NCBI GenBank assembly: GCA_910586555.1
Contig: CAJUJY010000014.1
Coordinates: 1-64,000 of the forward strand
Direction: 5' to 3'
Length of the DNA: 64,000 nt
From: an uncultured Lachnospiraceae bacterium
GTDB taxonomy: Bacteria; Bacillota; Clostridia; Lachnospirales; Lachnospiraceae
In this document: piece after piece, positions 41,152 through 50,346 of the stretch
How positions within the stretch are numbered: the first letter of the stretch is position 1
Layout of the letters: every line of letters begins with the position of its first letter
Position numbers and translations under genes: made by a program
The notes under the pieces: model-generated
What the model was told of the DNA's origin: nothing
Database searches by the model: none
What the model saw: the letters and a program-made list of their open reading frames with translations, nothing else

Positions 41152-43215
41152 ATGAAAGATAAAAGCATCAAATTTGTTTTCAGGTTTGCATTACTAGCGG
41201 CTGCCGGGGTTTATATGCTATTTATTAATATAAATATATGCAAAGCATCAGCCCTGCAAATATATTCATTGGATGATGGTTCAATTAAAATGGGTACAGG
41301 TGATATTGTTGCAACATGTAGTTTTGGATATATGGGGTGGTGTAAATATAGTAAATTTGTAAGGGCAGATATTTTAATAGAAAGCAGGAAAATAGATTTA
41401 AATGGAAAGTTCCGGGTTGAAAATATTAATAATTCCCCAGAGGATAGTACAATGGTACAACAAGATTTTTCTGTTAAAGCTGGCGGACAGACAATGGTAC
41501 AATTTGCAATACCTTATATAGAAGAAACCAGTTTAACAAGAATATCGTTATGTGATGGGAATGATGAGGTTATCTGCTATAAATTTATTTCCCTTAACCA
41601 GAGTGTTAATAGTTCTATATCACAGGTTTATACAGGCATACTTTCTGACAGCAGTGATGGGTATTTGTATATGAAAAGGCTGGTTTCACCAACCAGGAAC
41701 ACTGCACCAGGTGACAGGGGGATTGTATTTATATTAGATGGAAATTCCATTACAGATGATGCCAGGATGTTAGATTCACTTGATGTAATAATAATAGACG
41801 GATATAATTCCAGCCAGCTTTCAGAGGGCCAGGCAGAAGCATTAAGGCAATGGACTGAGGATGGCGGCACATTATTTATTGGAGGCGGCAGTGGTGCAGA
41901 CAAGGTGTTTAAAGCATTAAATGGCTGGCTTACAGGTGTTGGGACAGGAAAGAAGTTAAAAATTAATACAGACTTTGGTATAAAAGGCGGGGAAAAAGTA
42001 TTAACAGACATAACACAGATAAGTTTAAAGGATTCTGTTCCAGTTTTAACAGATAATGGTGAAAACCTTGTAACCAGGACAAAATATGGCATGGGAAATG
42101 TATTTGTGGCAGAATTTCCACTGGCATTTACAGAAGAAGAGGCTGCCATTCCAGGCTCTGTAACTGCGGATATAGTAGTAAAAAGCATAAGCAGGCAGAG
42201 AAAAAAAGAAGCAAAGTTTCTTATGAGTATACATGGCACAGATAAGAGTGCTGCATATATGAGAAAGACAATAACATTAAATGAAACAGGGGCACTCCCT
42301 AATATAAAACTTTATGCAGTGATTATGTTAGTATATGTGCTGCTTGCAGGCCCAGGTGCTTATTTCCTGGCTAAAAAGAAAGATAAAAGAAGTTTTTTGT
42401 GGGTTGTGGTTCCATCACTTTCGGCTGCATTTGCTGCATTGGTTTATTTAACTGGAACAAGCACACGTATACAAAAGCCATATATAAACTTTGTTTCAAC
42501 ATTGGATCTTTCCACAAAAATAGAAAAAGAAAATCCTGTAAATACAATATTTTCAGTTACAAGCCCTGATAATGGCCCATATGAAATGGAATTTCCTGTA
42601 AGTGCTGGTATAATGCCTGTGGACATTGCTGACGGGTCATATGGTATGTTAATGGAACCAGATAATCTGTTAGCTGGATATGGTACAGAATATAGTAATG
42701 GCACTTCCAGGGCAGTTATAAACAATCTGCCTGCGTTTAGCAGTGCATATTTCCAGCTTGAAAATAAAAGGACTTCAACTGGCACTATAGAAGTGAAGGT
42801 TTCAAAAGATGGTAATGGTCTTTTGGGGACTATAAGCAATAATATATCATGTACACTTGAAAACTGTATTTTATACCATAATGGCAGGGTGTATTATATC
42901 AAGGAGCTTCTGCCAGGTGAAACTTATGATATAACAACAATAAAAAATACAAATATATATGAAACTAAAAATTATAACAATGATTTTCAAAAACTTATAG
43001 AAAATATAATGGGTGGTTCTATGGAAAGTTACAATACTAATAATGTTATAAAAAGGAAAATTGGAATGATTATGACACTTGCCAGCAGTAGTAAGCCTGG
43101 TGGCACATGGTTCTATGGCTTTATGGAAAATGGCCATGAAACAGGTTTTGCAGATCTTTCCAGATATAAAAGTTATGGTGAAACAGGCGTTTACAAACAT
43201 ATAGATATTGCATAA
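41152..43215 (+). CDS. Envelope protein with GATase-like domain, paralogue of the next gene's C-terminal part
   Basis: A 687-residue exported membrane protein. An N-terminal signal/anchor (FRFALLAAAGVYMLFININIC) is followed by a beta-rich domain (about 35-160). Then comes a domain with LDSLDVIIIDGYNSSQLS and WTEDGGTLFIGGGSG (about 205-250), like the class I glutamine-amidotransferase-like fold of GldG-type ABC accessory proteins. Two membrane helices follow at about 383-425 (LYAVIMLVYVLLAGPGAYFL and FLWVVVPSLSAAFAALVYL), then another extracellular region. Residues from about 50 on align with the second half of the following ABC permease gene, e.g. GTSTRIQKPYINFVSTLDL, so the two arose by duplication. 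No catalytic Cys is evident, so enzymatic amidotransfer is unlikely. Confidence 0.75.
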   Translation: MKDKSIKFVFRFALLAAAGVYMLFININICKASALQIYSLDDGSIKMGTGDIVATCSFGYMGWCKYSKFVRADILIESRKIDLNGKFRVENINNSPEDSTMVQQDFSVKAGGQTMVQFAIPYIEETSLTRISLCDGNDEVICYKFISLNQSVNSSISQVYTGILSDSSDGYLYMKRLVSPTRNTAPGDRGIVFILDGNSITDDARMLDSLDVIIIDGYNSSQLSEGQAEALRQWTEDGGTLFIGGGSGADKVFKALNGWLTGVGTGKKLKINTDFGIKGGEKVLTDITQISLKDSVPVLTDNGENLVTRTKYGMGNVFVAEFPLAFTEEEAAIPGSVTADIVVKSISRQRKKEAKFLMSIHGTDKSAAYMRKTITLNETGALPNIKLYAVIMLVYVLLAGPGAYFLAKKKDKRSFLWVVVPSLSAAFAALVYLTGTSTRIQKPYINFVSTLDLSTKIEKENPVNTIFSVTSPDNGPYEMEFPVSAGIMPVDIADGSYGMLMEPDNLLAGYGTEYSNGTSRAVINNLPAFSSAYFQLENKRTSTGTIEVKVSKDGNGLLGTISNNISCTLENCILYHNGRVYYIKELLPGETYDITTIKNTNIYETKNYNNDFQKLIENIMGGSMESYNTNNVIKRKIGMIMTLASSSKPGGTWFYGFMENGHETGFADLSRYKSYGETGVYKHIDIA

Positions 43216-43253
43216 TAACGCCTGCAAGCTGCTAAAATGGAGGTTTTAAACTT

Positions 43254-46200
43254 ATGAAAATAAATCCTGTATATGGAAAAGAAGTAAAATTAAGGGTGCG
43301 TTCACTAAAATTTGCAATGACAATACTGTTTTTTAATCTTTTTCTTGTAGCAATAGCACTATTTGGTTTTGAACTGATTTTTAATATAAACATGAATTAC
43401 AGAATAGATTACTCAGGTGCAATAAGTGTGTATTTTGTAATTATCTGTCTTGAAGCGGCGATGGTTGCATTTTTAGTTCCTGTATTTACAGCAGGCAGCA
43501 TAGCAGGGGAACGTGAAAAGCAGACACTCGAAATACTGCTTACTACAGTATTAAAACCAGGGCAGATAGTTATTGGAAAGCTTATGTCTTCAATAAGCAT
43601 GGTAATACTGCTTGTATTTTCAAGCCTTCCAGTAGTATCAATAGTATTTACTATTGGTGGTATAAGCATGGCAGACCTTATGCAGTTTGTAATATTTATT
43701 ATTGTAATGTCACTGTTTATAGGAAGCATGGGTGTGTGTGCTTCAGCAATGGTTAAAAGGGCAATACCTGCCACAGTAATATCATTTTCAATGGTTGCTG
43801 TTGTATGCGGTGTAACTGCAATAGCAGTTTTTATTGCTAATGAGGCAGCTAATATATATTATTACACTGTACAAAATTCAACTGGCACTGTGCCAGATGT
43901 TTCATTTGTAATGTATTTCCTGCTTATAAACCCTGCTTTTACAATTTTCCAGATGGTTACAAAACAGTATATGGGTGAGAGTATGCTTTCTTATATGGCA
44001 TCTGCACTTAATGGGGAACTGCTGCCATTTGTACAGGATTACTGGTTTTTATGCAGTATTGTGGCACAGCTTTTACTGGCAGCGCTGTTTTTAAAGCTGG
44101 CAGCATTATTCCTTGATCCGTTAAGGAGAAAGGAGAAGGCAAGAAAAAGCAGCAATAGCAAGAAAAAAAGGAAGAAGGCAGATGTTTCCCTGTTGTTTTT
44201 TCTTCTGGTTTTAAGCATACTGGCAGCAAAGACGCCAGAAGCCTCTGCAAAGGTAAAATTTAAGGCTCTTGATAAAGAGGGGAAAATAACAATTACAAAG
44301 GATAATATAAGTGCAACGGTAAGCCTTGGCTACAAGGGCAAATCAAAATATGGCAGGGATATAAGGGGAGAAGCAGTTATAGAAAATAAAGGAAGTGATT
44401 TTGCAGGGAAGTTCCGTATAGAATATTCAAGAAAAGATGCAGACGGTTCTGTAGCCATGCAAAAGAAATTTGCTGCGGCAGCAGGTGAAAGTAAAAAAGT
44501 AACCCTTGCATTTCCAGGCCTTAACCCTGATTCATATATAAGAGTTGCTATATGTGATGAAAAGGATAATATTATATGTTCTGAATATATAAGGGCAAGT
44601 TTCGATGATGACCAGACAACATTATATATTGGTTCGCTTTCTGACACCCAGGACAGCCTTAAATATATTGCAAGTAATCTCGCAGCAGATAAAAATTCAT
44701 TTGGTGCAAGTGATGAGGGAATTGTATTTGCACTTGAAGATGGTGATATTACAGAAGATGCAAGAATGTTAGATACATTAGATGTTATAATAATAGATAA
44801 TTTTGATACAGGAAAACTTTCCAAAGGGCAGGTTAATGCAGTTAAAAAATGGGTAGATGCTGGCGGTACATTGCTTCTTGGAAGCGGTGCAGATGCTGGC
44901 AAGGTGCTTAATGCATTTTCTGGGAACATTTTAAAAGGCACTATAGGAAGTGCAAGAACCATTAATACCAACTTTGGCATATCAAGGACAGAGCTTACAA
45001 AACTTCTTGGTGAAAACCTTGCCAATAGAAGAATGCCTCTTGATATAACAGATATTAATATAAAAGGTGCTAAAAGCGTACTGTCAGATGGAAAGGATGC
45101 ATTAGCAAGTGCAATAGATTATGGAAGTGGCAAAGTTGTTATAACAGAATTTTCACTTGCATTAAGCCCTGGAATGGCAAAGCTTTACGGGCCTGTAATA
45201 GTAAACTTAATTAAAGATAATATAAGTGAAAAAATGAAACTGGATATGGGAATTTCAAGTGCAAATTGGCAGTCATATTCTAATATTTATATAACTGGTT
45301 CTGATGTCCTGAATTTAAATGGAACAGATTCGCTGCCTAACCTTAAACTTTATGCAGTAATTTTACTTATATATGTATTTCTTGCAGGGCCTGTTTTTTA
45401 TGTGTTCTTAAAGAAAAAGGACAAAAGAAACCTGCTATGGGCTGTAGTACCAGTGCTTTCAGTAATATTTTCAGTAACAATTTACCTGATTGGAACAAGT
45501 ACACGTATACAGAAACCATTTATTAATTATGCTTCAACCCTGGAACTGCCAGAAAAAGGAAATGGAAAAAGTAATGTAGATACATTATTTACAATTACAA
45601 GTTCTTCAAACAAAGCATATGAAGCAGTACTTCCAGAAAATACTGATATAATGCCATCAGAACTTAGCGGGTATTATTCTTCTGTATATTATTCAGAAGG
45701 CAATGAAATGAAAGACTATGATTATGGCATTGAATACGGTGCAGATAATATAAAACTTTGTATGAATAACCTTGCAGCATTTCAAAGTGTGCCTTTCCAG
45801 TTAAATAGCAAAAGCAGCAATACAGGAACAGTTGAAATAGACTTGCAAAAGAATAATAGTAAAATGTCAGGTTTTATAACTAACAATATGTCATGTGGGC
45901 TTGAAGACTGTATTTTCTACTACAAAGGGGCTTTATATTATATCGGTGATATACCTTCAGGAAAATCCATTGATATGTTAAAACAGAAACTATATAAAGA
46001 AAGCAGTTATTCATTTGACTTTGACAGCCAGCTAAGTGCTGCACTTGGAGGAAGTTATTACGATACAAATACAAATATTTCCCTTAGAAGAAGAATCGGA
46101 ATGATAAATTCATTTATTACAGATAACCGTTATATTGATACATGGTTCTATGGCTTTATACCAGATAATACAGAAACAGCTTTTACAGATAATTTTTCCT

Positions 46201-46706
46201 TTGACAAATATGGAGAAACAGGAGTTTATAAATTTGCAGAAGTTCCAGAAAAATTAAATGGATATGATGCTATAGGTTCTCTTGAACAATATGCAGATAA
46301 ATTTGATGGTAACCTGACTAACGGGCTTTATATATATGACCCACAGACTAAAAACCTTGAAGTAACATATAAGTTTCCTGAAGGCTTTACACTAAGGCGC
46401 ATTATATATAATGAAGAAACAGCAGGAGGCGCTGAATTTAAAATAAAGGGTTATGGATATACTGAAAAGGCCTTTTTAGGTACAGCAAAGGTTAAAAACA
46501 AAAAAACTGGGAAATATGTAAAGCTTCTTGGGTCTGCCAGGGAAACTGACAGAAAAGATATTTTAAAATATCTTGAAGATGATGGAAGCCTGGTAATTTA
46601 TTATGAATTTGACAATGCTTCAAATGTTAATGAAGTGGATTCATTTACACTTCCAAAGGTAAAACTTGCAGGCACATATAAAAAACAAAGAAAGCAAAGG
46701 GACTGA
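43254..46706 (+). CDS. ABC-2 type permease fused to a large envelope domain
   Basis: A 1150-residue fusion. Residues 1-295 are an ABC-2 permease with six helices and the family loop GEREKQTLEILLTTVLKPGQIVIGKLMSS. A Lys/Arg-rich linker (KARKSSNSKKKRKKAD) is followed by a new hydrophobic segment (VSLLFFLLVLSILAA). From residue about 330 the protein repeats the architecture of the preceding gene: beta-rich domain, GATase-like domain (LDTLDVIIIDNFDTGKLSKG), two helices (LYAVILLIYVFLAGPVFYVF, LLWAVVPVLSVIFSVTIYL), GTSTRIQKPFINYASTLEL, and a final beta domain. Normally permease (GldF-like) and accessory protein (GldG-like) are separate genes. The frame is continuous. The ATPase gene follows by 1 bp. 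Confidence 0.8.
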   Translation: MKINPVYGKEVKLRVRSLKFAMTILFFNLFLVAIALFGFELIFNINMNYRIDYSGAISVYFVIICLEAAMVAFLVPVFTAGSIAGEREKQTLEILLTTVLKPGQIVIGKLMSSISMVILLVFSSLPVVSIVFTIGGISMADLMQFVIFIIVMSLFIGSMGVCASAMVKRAIPATVISFSMVAVVCGVTAIAVFIANEAANIYYYTVQNSTGTVPDVSFVMYFLLINPAFTIFQMVTKQYMGESMLSYMASALNGELLPFVQDYWFLCSIVAQLLLAALFLKLAALFLDPLRRKEKARKSSNSKKKRKKADVSLLFFLLVLSILAAKTPEASAKVKFKALDKEGKITITKDNISATVSLGYKGKSKYGRDIRGEAVIENKGSDFAGKFRIEYSRKDADGSVAMQKKFAAAAGESKKVTLAFPGLNPDSYIRVAICDEKDNIICSEYIRASFDDDQTTLYIGSLSDTQDSLKYIASNLAADKNSFGASDEGIVFALEDGDITEDARMLDTLDVIIIDNFDTGKLSKGQVNAVKKWVDAGGTLLLGSGADAGKVLNAFSGNILKGTIGSARTINTNFGISRTELTKLLGENLANRRMPLDITDINIKGAKSVLSDGKDALASAIDYGSGKVVITEFSLALSPGMAKLYGPVIVNLIKDNISEKMKLDMGISSANWQSYSNIYITGSDVLNLNGTDSLPNLKLYAVILLIYVFLAGPVFYVFLKKKDKRNLLWAVVPVLSVIFSVTIYLIGTSTRIQKPFINYASTLELPEKGNGKSNVDTLFTITSSSNKAYEAVLPENTDIMPSELSGYYSSVYYSEGNEMKDYDYGIEYGADNIKLCMNNLAAFQSVPFQLNSKSSNTGTVEIDLQKNNSKMSGFITNNMSCGLEDCIFYYKGALYYIGDIPSGKSIDMLKQKLYKESSYSFDFDSQLSAALGGSYYDTNTNISLRRRIGMINSFITDNRYIDTWFYGFIPDNTETAFTDNFSFDKYGETGVYKFAEVPEKLNGYDAIGSLEQYADKFDGNLTNGLYIYDPQTKNLEVTYKFPEGFTLRRIIYNEETAGGAEFKIKGYGYTEKAFLGTAKVKNKKTGKYVKLLGSARETDRKDILKYLEDDGSLVIYYEFDNASNVNEVDSFTLPKVKLAGTYKKQRKQRD

Positions 46707-46707
46707 T

Positions 46708-47640
46708 ATGGTAAAGATAGAGAATTTATATAAACATTATGGAAAATTCGTTGCATTAAACCATCTGGATCTGTCTATAGGGAAAGGGGAACTTTTTGGT
46801 TTTGTAGGTCCTAACGGGGCAGGCAAGACTACAACAATGCGTATAATATCAGGGCTTTTAAAGGCTGACGGCGGTTCTGTGCATGTTGCAGGTGTAGATG
46901 CCCTTAAGGATAACCAGAGCCTTAAAAGGAAAATAGGATATATGCCTGATTTCTTTGGTGTGTATGATAACCTTAAAGCAATAGAATATATGGAATTTTA
47001 TGCATCTGTTTACGGAATTACAGGCAGCAAGGCAAAAAGCATGTGCCTGGAACTTATGGATCTTGTAAATTTAAGTGATAAAGCAGATTTCTATGTAGAT
47101 GGCCTTTCAAGGGGCATGAAGCAAAGGCTGTGCCTTGCAAGAAGCCTTGTACACAACCCGGAACTGCTTATACTTGATGAGCCGGCATCAGGCCTTGACC
47201 CGAGGGCAAGGTTTGAAATGAAGGGCATACTTAAGAACCTGCATGATATGGGAAAGACTATAATTATAAGTTCACATATACTTTCAGAACTTGCCGAAAT
47301 GTGTACTACAATAGGGATTATTGATAAGGGAAGCATGGTAACTAAAGGCACTGTTGAAGAGATAATGCAGAAGCTTAATACTTCAAACCCGTTAAAAATA
47401 CATGTGTCAAGTAATACAGAGGCGGCAGTACGTTTTATAAAGGAAAACCCACAGGTTGAAAACCTTTCAATAGATGGTGCTGATATAACAATAGCATTTG
47501 ACGGAGGGGAAAGGGAAGAAGCAGAACTTCTGGCAGGACTGGTAAACAACGGGGTAATGGTTTCTTCATTTATGAGGGAAACAGGAAACCTTGAAGAAAT
47601 ATTTATGATGGTAACTGCAAAGAAAGAAGTGCTTGGTTAA
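46708..47640 (+). CDS. ABC transporter ATP-binding protein
   Basis: The ATPase partner of the fused permease. Walker A GPNGAGKTTTMR (about residues 34-45), signature LSRGMKQRLCLARSL, Walker B LLILDEPASGLDPRARFEM and the switch His in IIISSHILSE are all present, followed by a C-terminal accessory domain of about 90 residues as in GldA/NatA-type ATPases. ATG 46708 (MVKIENLYKHYG) lies 1 bp after the permease stop; the upstream ATG at 46666 would overlap the permease gene by 40 bp. Length 310. Confidence 0.93.
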   Translation: MVKIENLYKHYGKFVALNHLDLSIGKGELFGFVGPNGAGKTTTMRIISGLLKADGGSVHVAGVDALKDNQSLKRKIGYMPDFFGVYDNLKAIEYMEFYASVYGITGSKAKSMCLELMDLVNLSDKADFYVDGLSRGMKQRLCLARSLVHNPELLILDEPASGLDPRARFEMKGILKNLHDMGKTIIISSHILSELAEMCTTIGIIDKGSMVTKGTVEEIMQKLNTSNPLKIHVSSNTEAAVRFIKENPQVENLSIDGADITIAFDGGEREEAELLAGLVNNGVMVSSFMRETGNLEEIFMMVTAKKEVLG

Positions 47641-47666
47641 ACTGGTTTGCAGAAGGGAGGATTGTT

Positions 47667-49235
47667 ATGGCTAAGGAAAAAGTAAAACTTACAGACAGTG
47701 ATATTAAGATAGCTTCTTTTTTAAAGTCCATTGCAAGGCGTAAAATGCTTCAAAGGTGGATTTTATATACTGCATGGTGTGTTTTAGTTGCTGTAATTTT
47801 AGCTGTTATATTAAATATTATAGCAATTTTTATTCCTGTTTATAATGCTCCTTTATATGGCTTATTTATTATTATAGCAGGGTTTATTGCACCTGGTGTA
47901 TATATTTTAATAAGGCGCACAAGCCTTTATGAAGCGGCAAGGTATGCAGATAGTGCAGGGCTTAAGGAAAGGCTTGTTACAAGCATTGGTTTAAAAGGAT
48001 CAGACAGTGGTTTTTCAGGGCTTCTTAAAGAAGACACTATTAATGAGATAGCACGTTTTGACATTAAACGCAGGCTTCCATTTAAATATCCATATAAAAG
48101 GTATATTATTTCATGCCTTTTTACATGTTTATTTATAATATGTATATTTATACCATCACAGGCAAAAAAGGAAGCAGAACTTCTTCATAAACTTGCATTA
48201 CAGGCAGAAGAAGTAAAGGAGAAAGTAGAAGAAGCAGAAAAACTTCTGGATAAGGCAGAGGAAAACGGTATTAAAGAAAAAGAAGCCGCAAAGGTTAAAA
48301 AAATCCTTGAAGATGCAAAGAAAGAGGTAAAAGAGGCAGAGAATATTAGTGATATAAATAAAGCAAAGGAAAGGCTTGAAAGTAAGCTTAAGCAGGAACT
48401 TGCACAGGCAGAAAATAAAGGGCTTATTAAAGCAGCACAGCCGCTTGTGCCTGGAACTGACCTTGAAGGGCTTGCAGATTTTAATAAAAATCTTGCAGAG
48501 CTTGCAGAAAAAGGCGGGCTTAAGGGAGAACTGGCAGATGAAATGAAAAGTGTTGCAGAAAGCCTTACAGCAGAACAGATGAAAGAACTCCTTGAACAGC
48601 TTAAGACTGCCCTGGAAGACGGTGAGATTACAGCAGAAGAAGCAGCAAGTGCACTTTCTGGCATTGAAAACAGTGATGCACAGATAGCATCTGCAACAAT
48701 ATCAGCAGGAAACCAGTCTTCTGGCAATGCACAAAACACATCTTCAAGCAAGGAACCAGGCAGTACACCAGGAGCAGGAAATAATTCTGGCAACGGACAG
48801 GACAGCGGTTCTGGCAACGGAAGCGGCAATGGAAACGGAAATGGTTCTGGCAATGGAAGCGGAAATGGAAATGGTTCTGGTAATGGCAGTGGCAATGGAA
48901 ACGGAGGCGGCAGTGGAAGCGGAGGCTCTGGCTGGAATATGGGAAATAGTGAAGGGCTTGAACGTACAGGGCAGGAAGGTAAAAGTGAAGTTGTAAGCCT
49001 TACTGGAAAGCAGGAAGGAAATGATACTAACCTGTCTGGCAAAAAAAACGGTGATGCCACAATTACTGAAAAAAGCGGGCAAAAGGGAGGGGCTTCTGAA
49101 GGCATTAAAGCAGACCTTGACTCTGTAATAGGGGATTACAGCAGCGAGGCATATGCAAAAGTAAAGAGCAATAAAGTGCCATCTGCCATGAAGGATATAG
49201 TAAAAGAATACTTTAGCGGTTTTGGTGGTAACTGA
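47667..49235 (+). CDS. Membrane-anchored coiled-coil protein with Gly/Asn/Ser-rich repeat region
   Basis: A 522-residue protein. Residues 1-60 are cytosolic and membrane (MLQRWILYTAWCVLVAVILAVILN), with further helices at about 68-88 (LYGLFIIIAGFIAPGVYIL) and 150-168. Residues 170-340 are a charged helical, probably coiled-coil, region rich in Glu/Lys/Ala. Residues about 345-425 are SGNGSGNGN-type repeats with almost no other residues. The tail ends SKVPSAMKDIVKEYFSGFGGN, resembling the C-terminus of DUF4175-like or MoxR-operon accessory proteins. It lies between the ABC ATPase and moxR. The function is unknown; an envelope tether is a guess. Confidence 0.7.
   Translation: MAKEKVKLTDSDIKIASFLKSIARRKMLQRWILYTAWCVLVAVILAVILNIIAIFIPVYNAPLYGLFIIIAGFIAPGVYILIRRTSLYEAARYADSAGLKERLVTSIGLKGSDSGFSGLLKEDTINEIARFDIKRRLPFKYPYKRYIISCLFTCLFIICIFIPSQAKKEAELLHKLALQAEEVKEKVEEAEKLLDKAEENGIKEKEAAKVKKILEDAKKEVKEAENISDINKAKERLESKLKQELAQAENKGLIKAAQPLVPGTDLEGLADFNKNLAELAEKGGLKGELADEMKSVAESLTAEQMKELLEQLKTALEDGEITAEEAASALSGIENSDAQIASATISAGNQSSGNAQNTSSSKEPGSTPGAGNNSGNGQDSGSGNGSGNGNGNGSGNGSGNGNGSGNGSGNGNGGGSGSGGSGWNMGNSEGLERTGQEGKSEVVSLTGKQEGNDTNLSGKKNGDATITEKSGQKGGASEGIKADLDSVIGDYSSEAYAKVKSNKVPSAMKDIVKEYFSGFGGN
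48781..48925 (+). repeat. In-gene Gly-Asn-Ser codon repeat
   Basis: Tandem GGC/GGA/GGT, AAT/AAC and AGC/TCT triplets with units such as GGAAATGGTTCTGGCAATGG encode SGNGSGNGNG strings. Unit order is imperfect, so copy number is likely variable between strains by slippage. It does not disturb the reading frame. Confidence 0.75.
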
Positions 49236-49270
49236 TATTTATAATTTAGTAATTAACAACTGGAGGTTAT

Positions 49271-49344
49271 CTTGCAAAGCAAGAGTTTAGGATTTGTGCC
49301 TGTGGCAAGGAGTCTGCGGGTACTGGAAAGGCATGGGTATTATT
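49271..49344 (+). repeat. Start-site hairpin repeat, copy 3 (before moxR)
   Basis: CTTGCAAAGCAAG forms a small perfect hairpin, then GGATTTGTGCC. The main hairpin is GTGCCTGTGG (49296-49305) with CTGCGGGTAC (49314-49323). GGAAAGG (49325-49331) follows. The start codon ATG lies at 49345. The 5' small hairpin differs from that of the ispA copy in both arms. Confidence 0.75.
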
Positions 49345-50328
49345 ATGGCTGATAAGGAAAGTATTAATAATATGGTTAGTAATATGAAAGCCTGTGAACA
49401 GGAAATTGCGAAAGCAATTATAGGACAGGAAGAAGTTGTACATGAAATTATGCTTGCAATACTTGCAGATGGTAATGTGCTTTTAGAGGGTGTGCCAGGG
49501 CTTGGCAAGACACAGCTTGTCAAAACTATTTCAAAGGTTCTTGACCTGTCTTTTTCAAGAATACAGTTTACCCCTGACCTTATGCCGGCTGATGTTACAG
49601 GTACTAACCTTATTATTAAAGAAAATGGCAATAATGTATTTAAATTTGAACAAGGCCCTGTATTTGCCAATATTGTCCTTGCAGACGAAATAAACAGGGC
49701 AACACCAAAGACACAGGCTGCCATGCTTGAAGCAATGCAGGAAAAAACTGTAACATCTGGCAAGAATACTTACCCGCTGCCAATGCCATATATGGTACTT
49801 GCAACGCAGAACCCTATTGAAAATGAAGGTACTTACCCATTGCCAGAAGCACAGCTTGACCGTTTTGTCTTTAAAATTAATATGGAATTTCCAAATCTTA
49901 ATGAGCTTAAAAAGATTATGGATATAACTGTTACTAATACAAAACCTGTTTTAAACCCTGTACTAGATGGAAGTGGTATCCTGGAAATGAGGGAACTGGT
50001 ACGTGATATGCCTGTTGCAGATGCAGTACAGGAATATGCACTTAAAATAGTGCTTGGAACACACCCGGAACTTAAATATGCAACAGAGGGCATTAAAAAA
50101 TATCTTACAGCAGGGGCAAGCCCAAGGGCAGCGCAGGCAATTTTCTTAACAGCAAAGGCAAGGGCACTGTTAGATGGAAGGTATAATGTTTCATTTGATG
50201 ATATAGATGCAGTAGCACTTCCTGCACTGCGGCACAGGGTAATTGCAGGTTTTGAGGCTGTTTCAGAAGGAATAGATATTGATGATATTTTAAGGGAAAT
50301 GATTAAAGGGTTAAAACAAGGGTTATAG
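49345..50328 (+). CDS. MoxR family AAA+ ATPase
   Basis: MoxR ATPases act as chaperones with VWA-domain partners, often in envelope or redox-enzyme maturation. Walker A LLEGVPGLGKTQLVKTIS (about residues 43-60), Walker B and sensor region IVLADEINRATPKTQAAMLEAMQE, the ATQNPIENEGTYPLPEAQLDRF segment and the C-terminal lid (GASPRAAQAIFLTAKA) are diagnostic. ATG 49345 follows the hairpin repeat's ribosome site; an alternative ATG at 49333 sits too close to GGAAAGG. Length 327. DUF58 and two VWA genes follow, the standard MoxR gene set. Confidence 0.95.
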   Translation: MADKESINNMVSNMKACEQEIAKAIIGQEEVVHEIMLAILADGNVLLEGVPGLGKTQLVKTISKVLDLSFSRIQFTPDLMPADVTGTNLIIKENGNNVFKFEQGPVFANIVLADEINRATPKTQAAMLEAMQEKTVTSGKNTYPLPMPYMVLATQNPIENEGTYPLPEAQLDRFVFKINMEFPNLNELKKIMDITVTNTKPVLNPVLDGSGILEMRELVRDMPVADAVQEYALKIVLGTHPELKYATEGIKKYLTAGASPRAAQAIFLTAKARALLDGRYNVSFDDIDAVALPALRHRVIAGFEAVSEGIDIDDILREMIKGLKQGL

Positions 50329-50346
50329 ACTGGCATAGGTGATTAA

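Noticed and set aside
48781..48925. Possible CRISPR-like or satellite array
   Set aside because: Units are in-frame triplets coding for Gly, Asn and Ser; there are no spacers.
48185..49105. 306-codon open frame antisense to the coiled-coil/GNS-rich gene
   Set aside because: Its Pro/Leu/Phe/Ser composition is the reverse image of the Gly/Glu/Lys-rich sense protein; no start signal.
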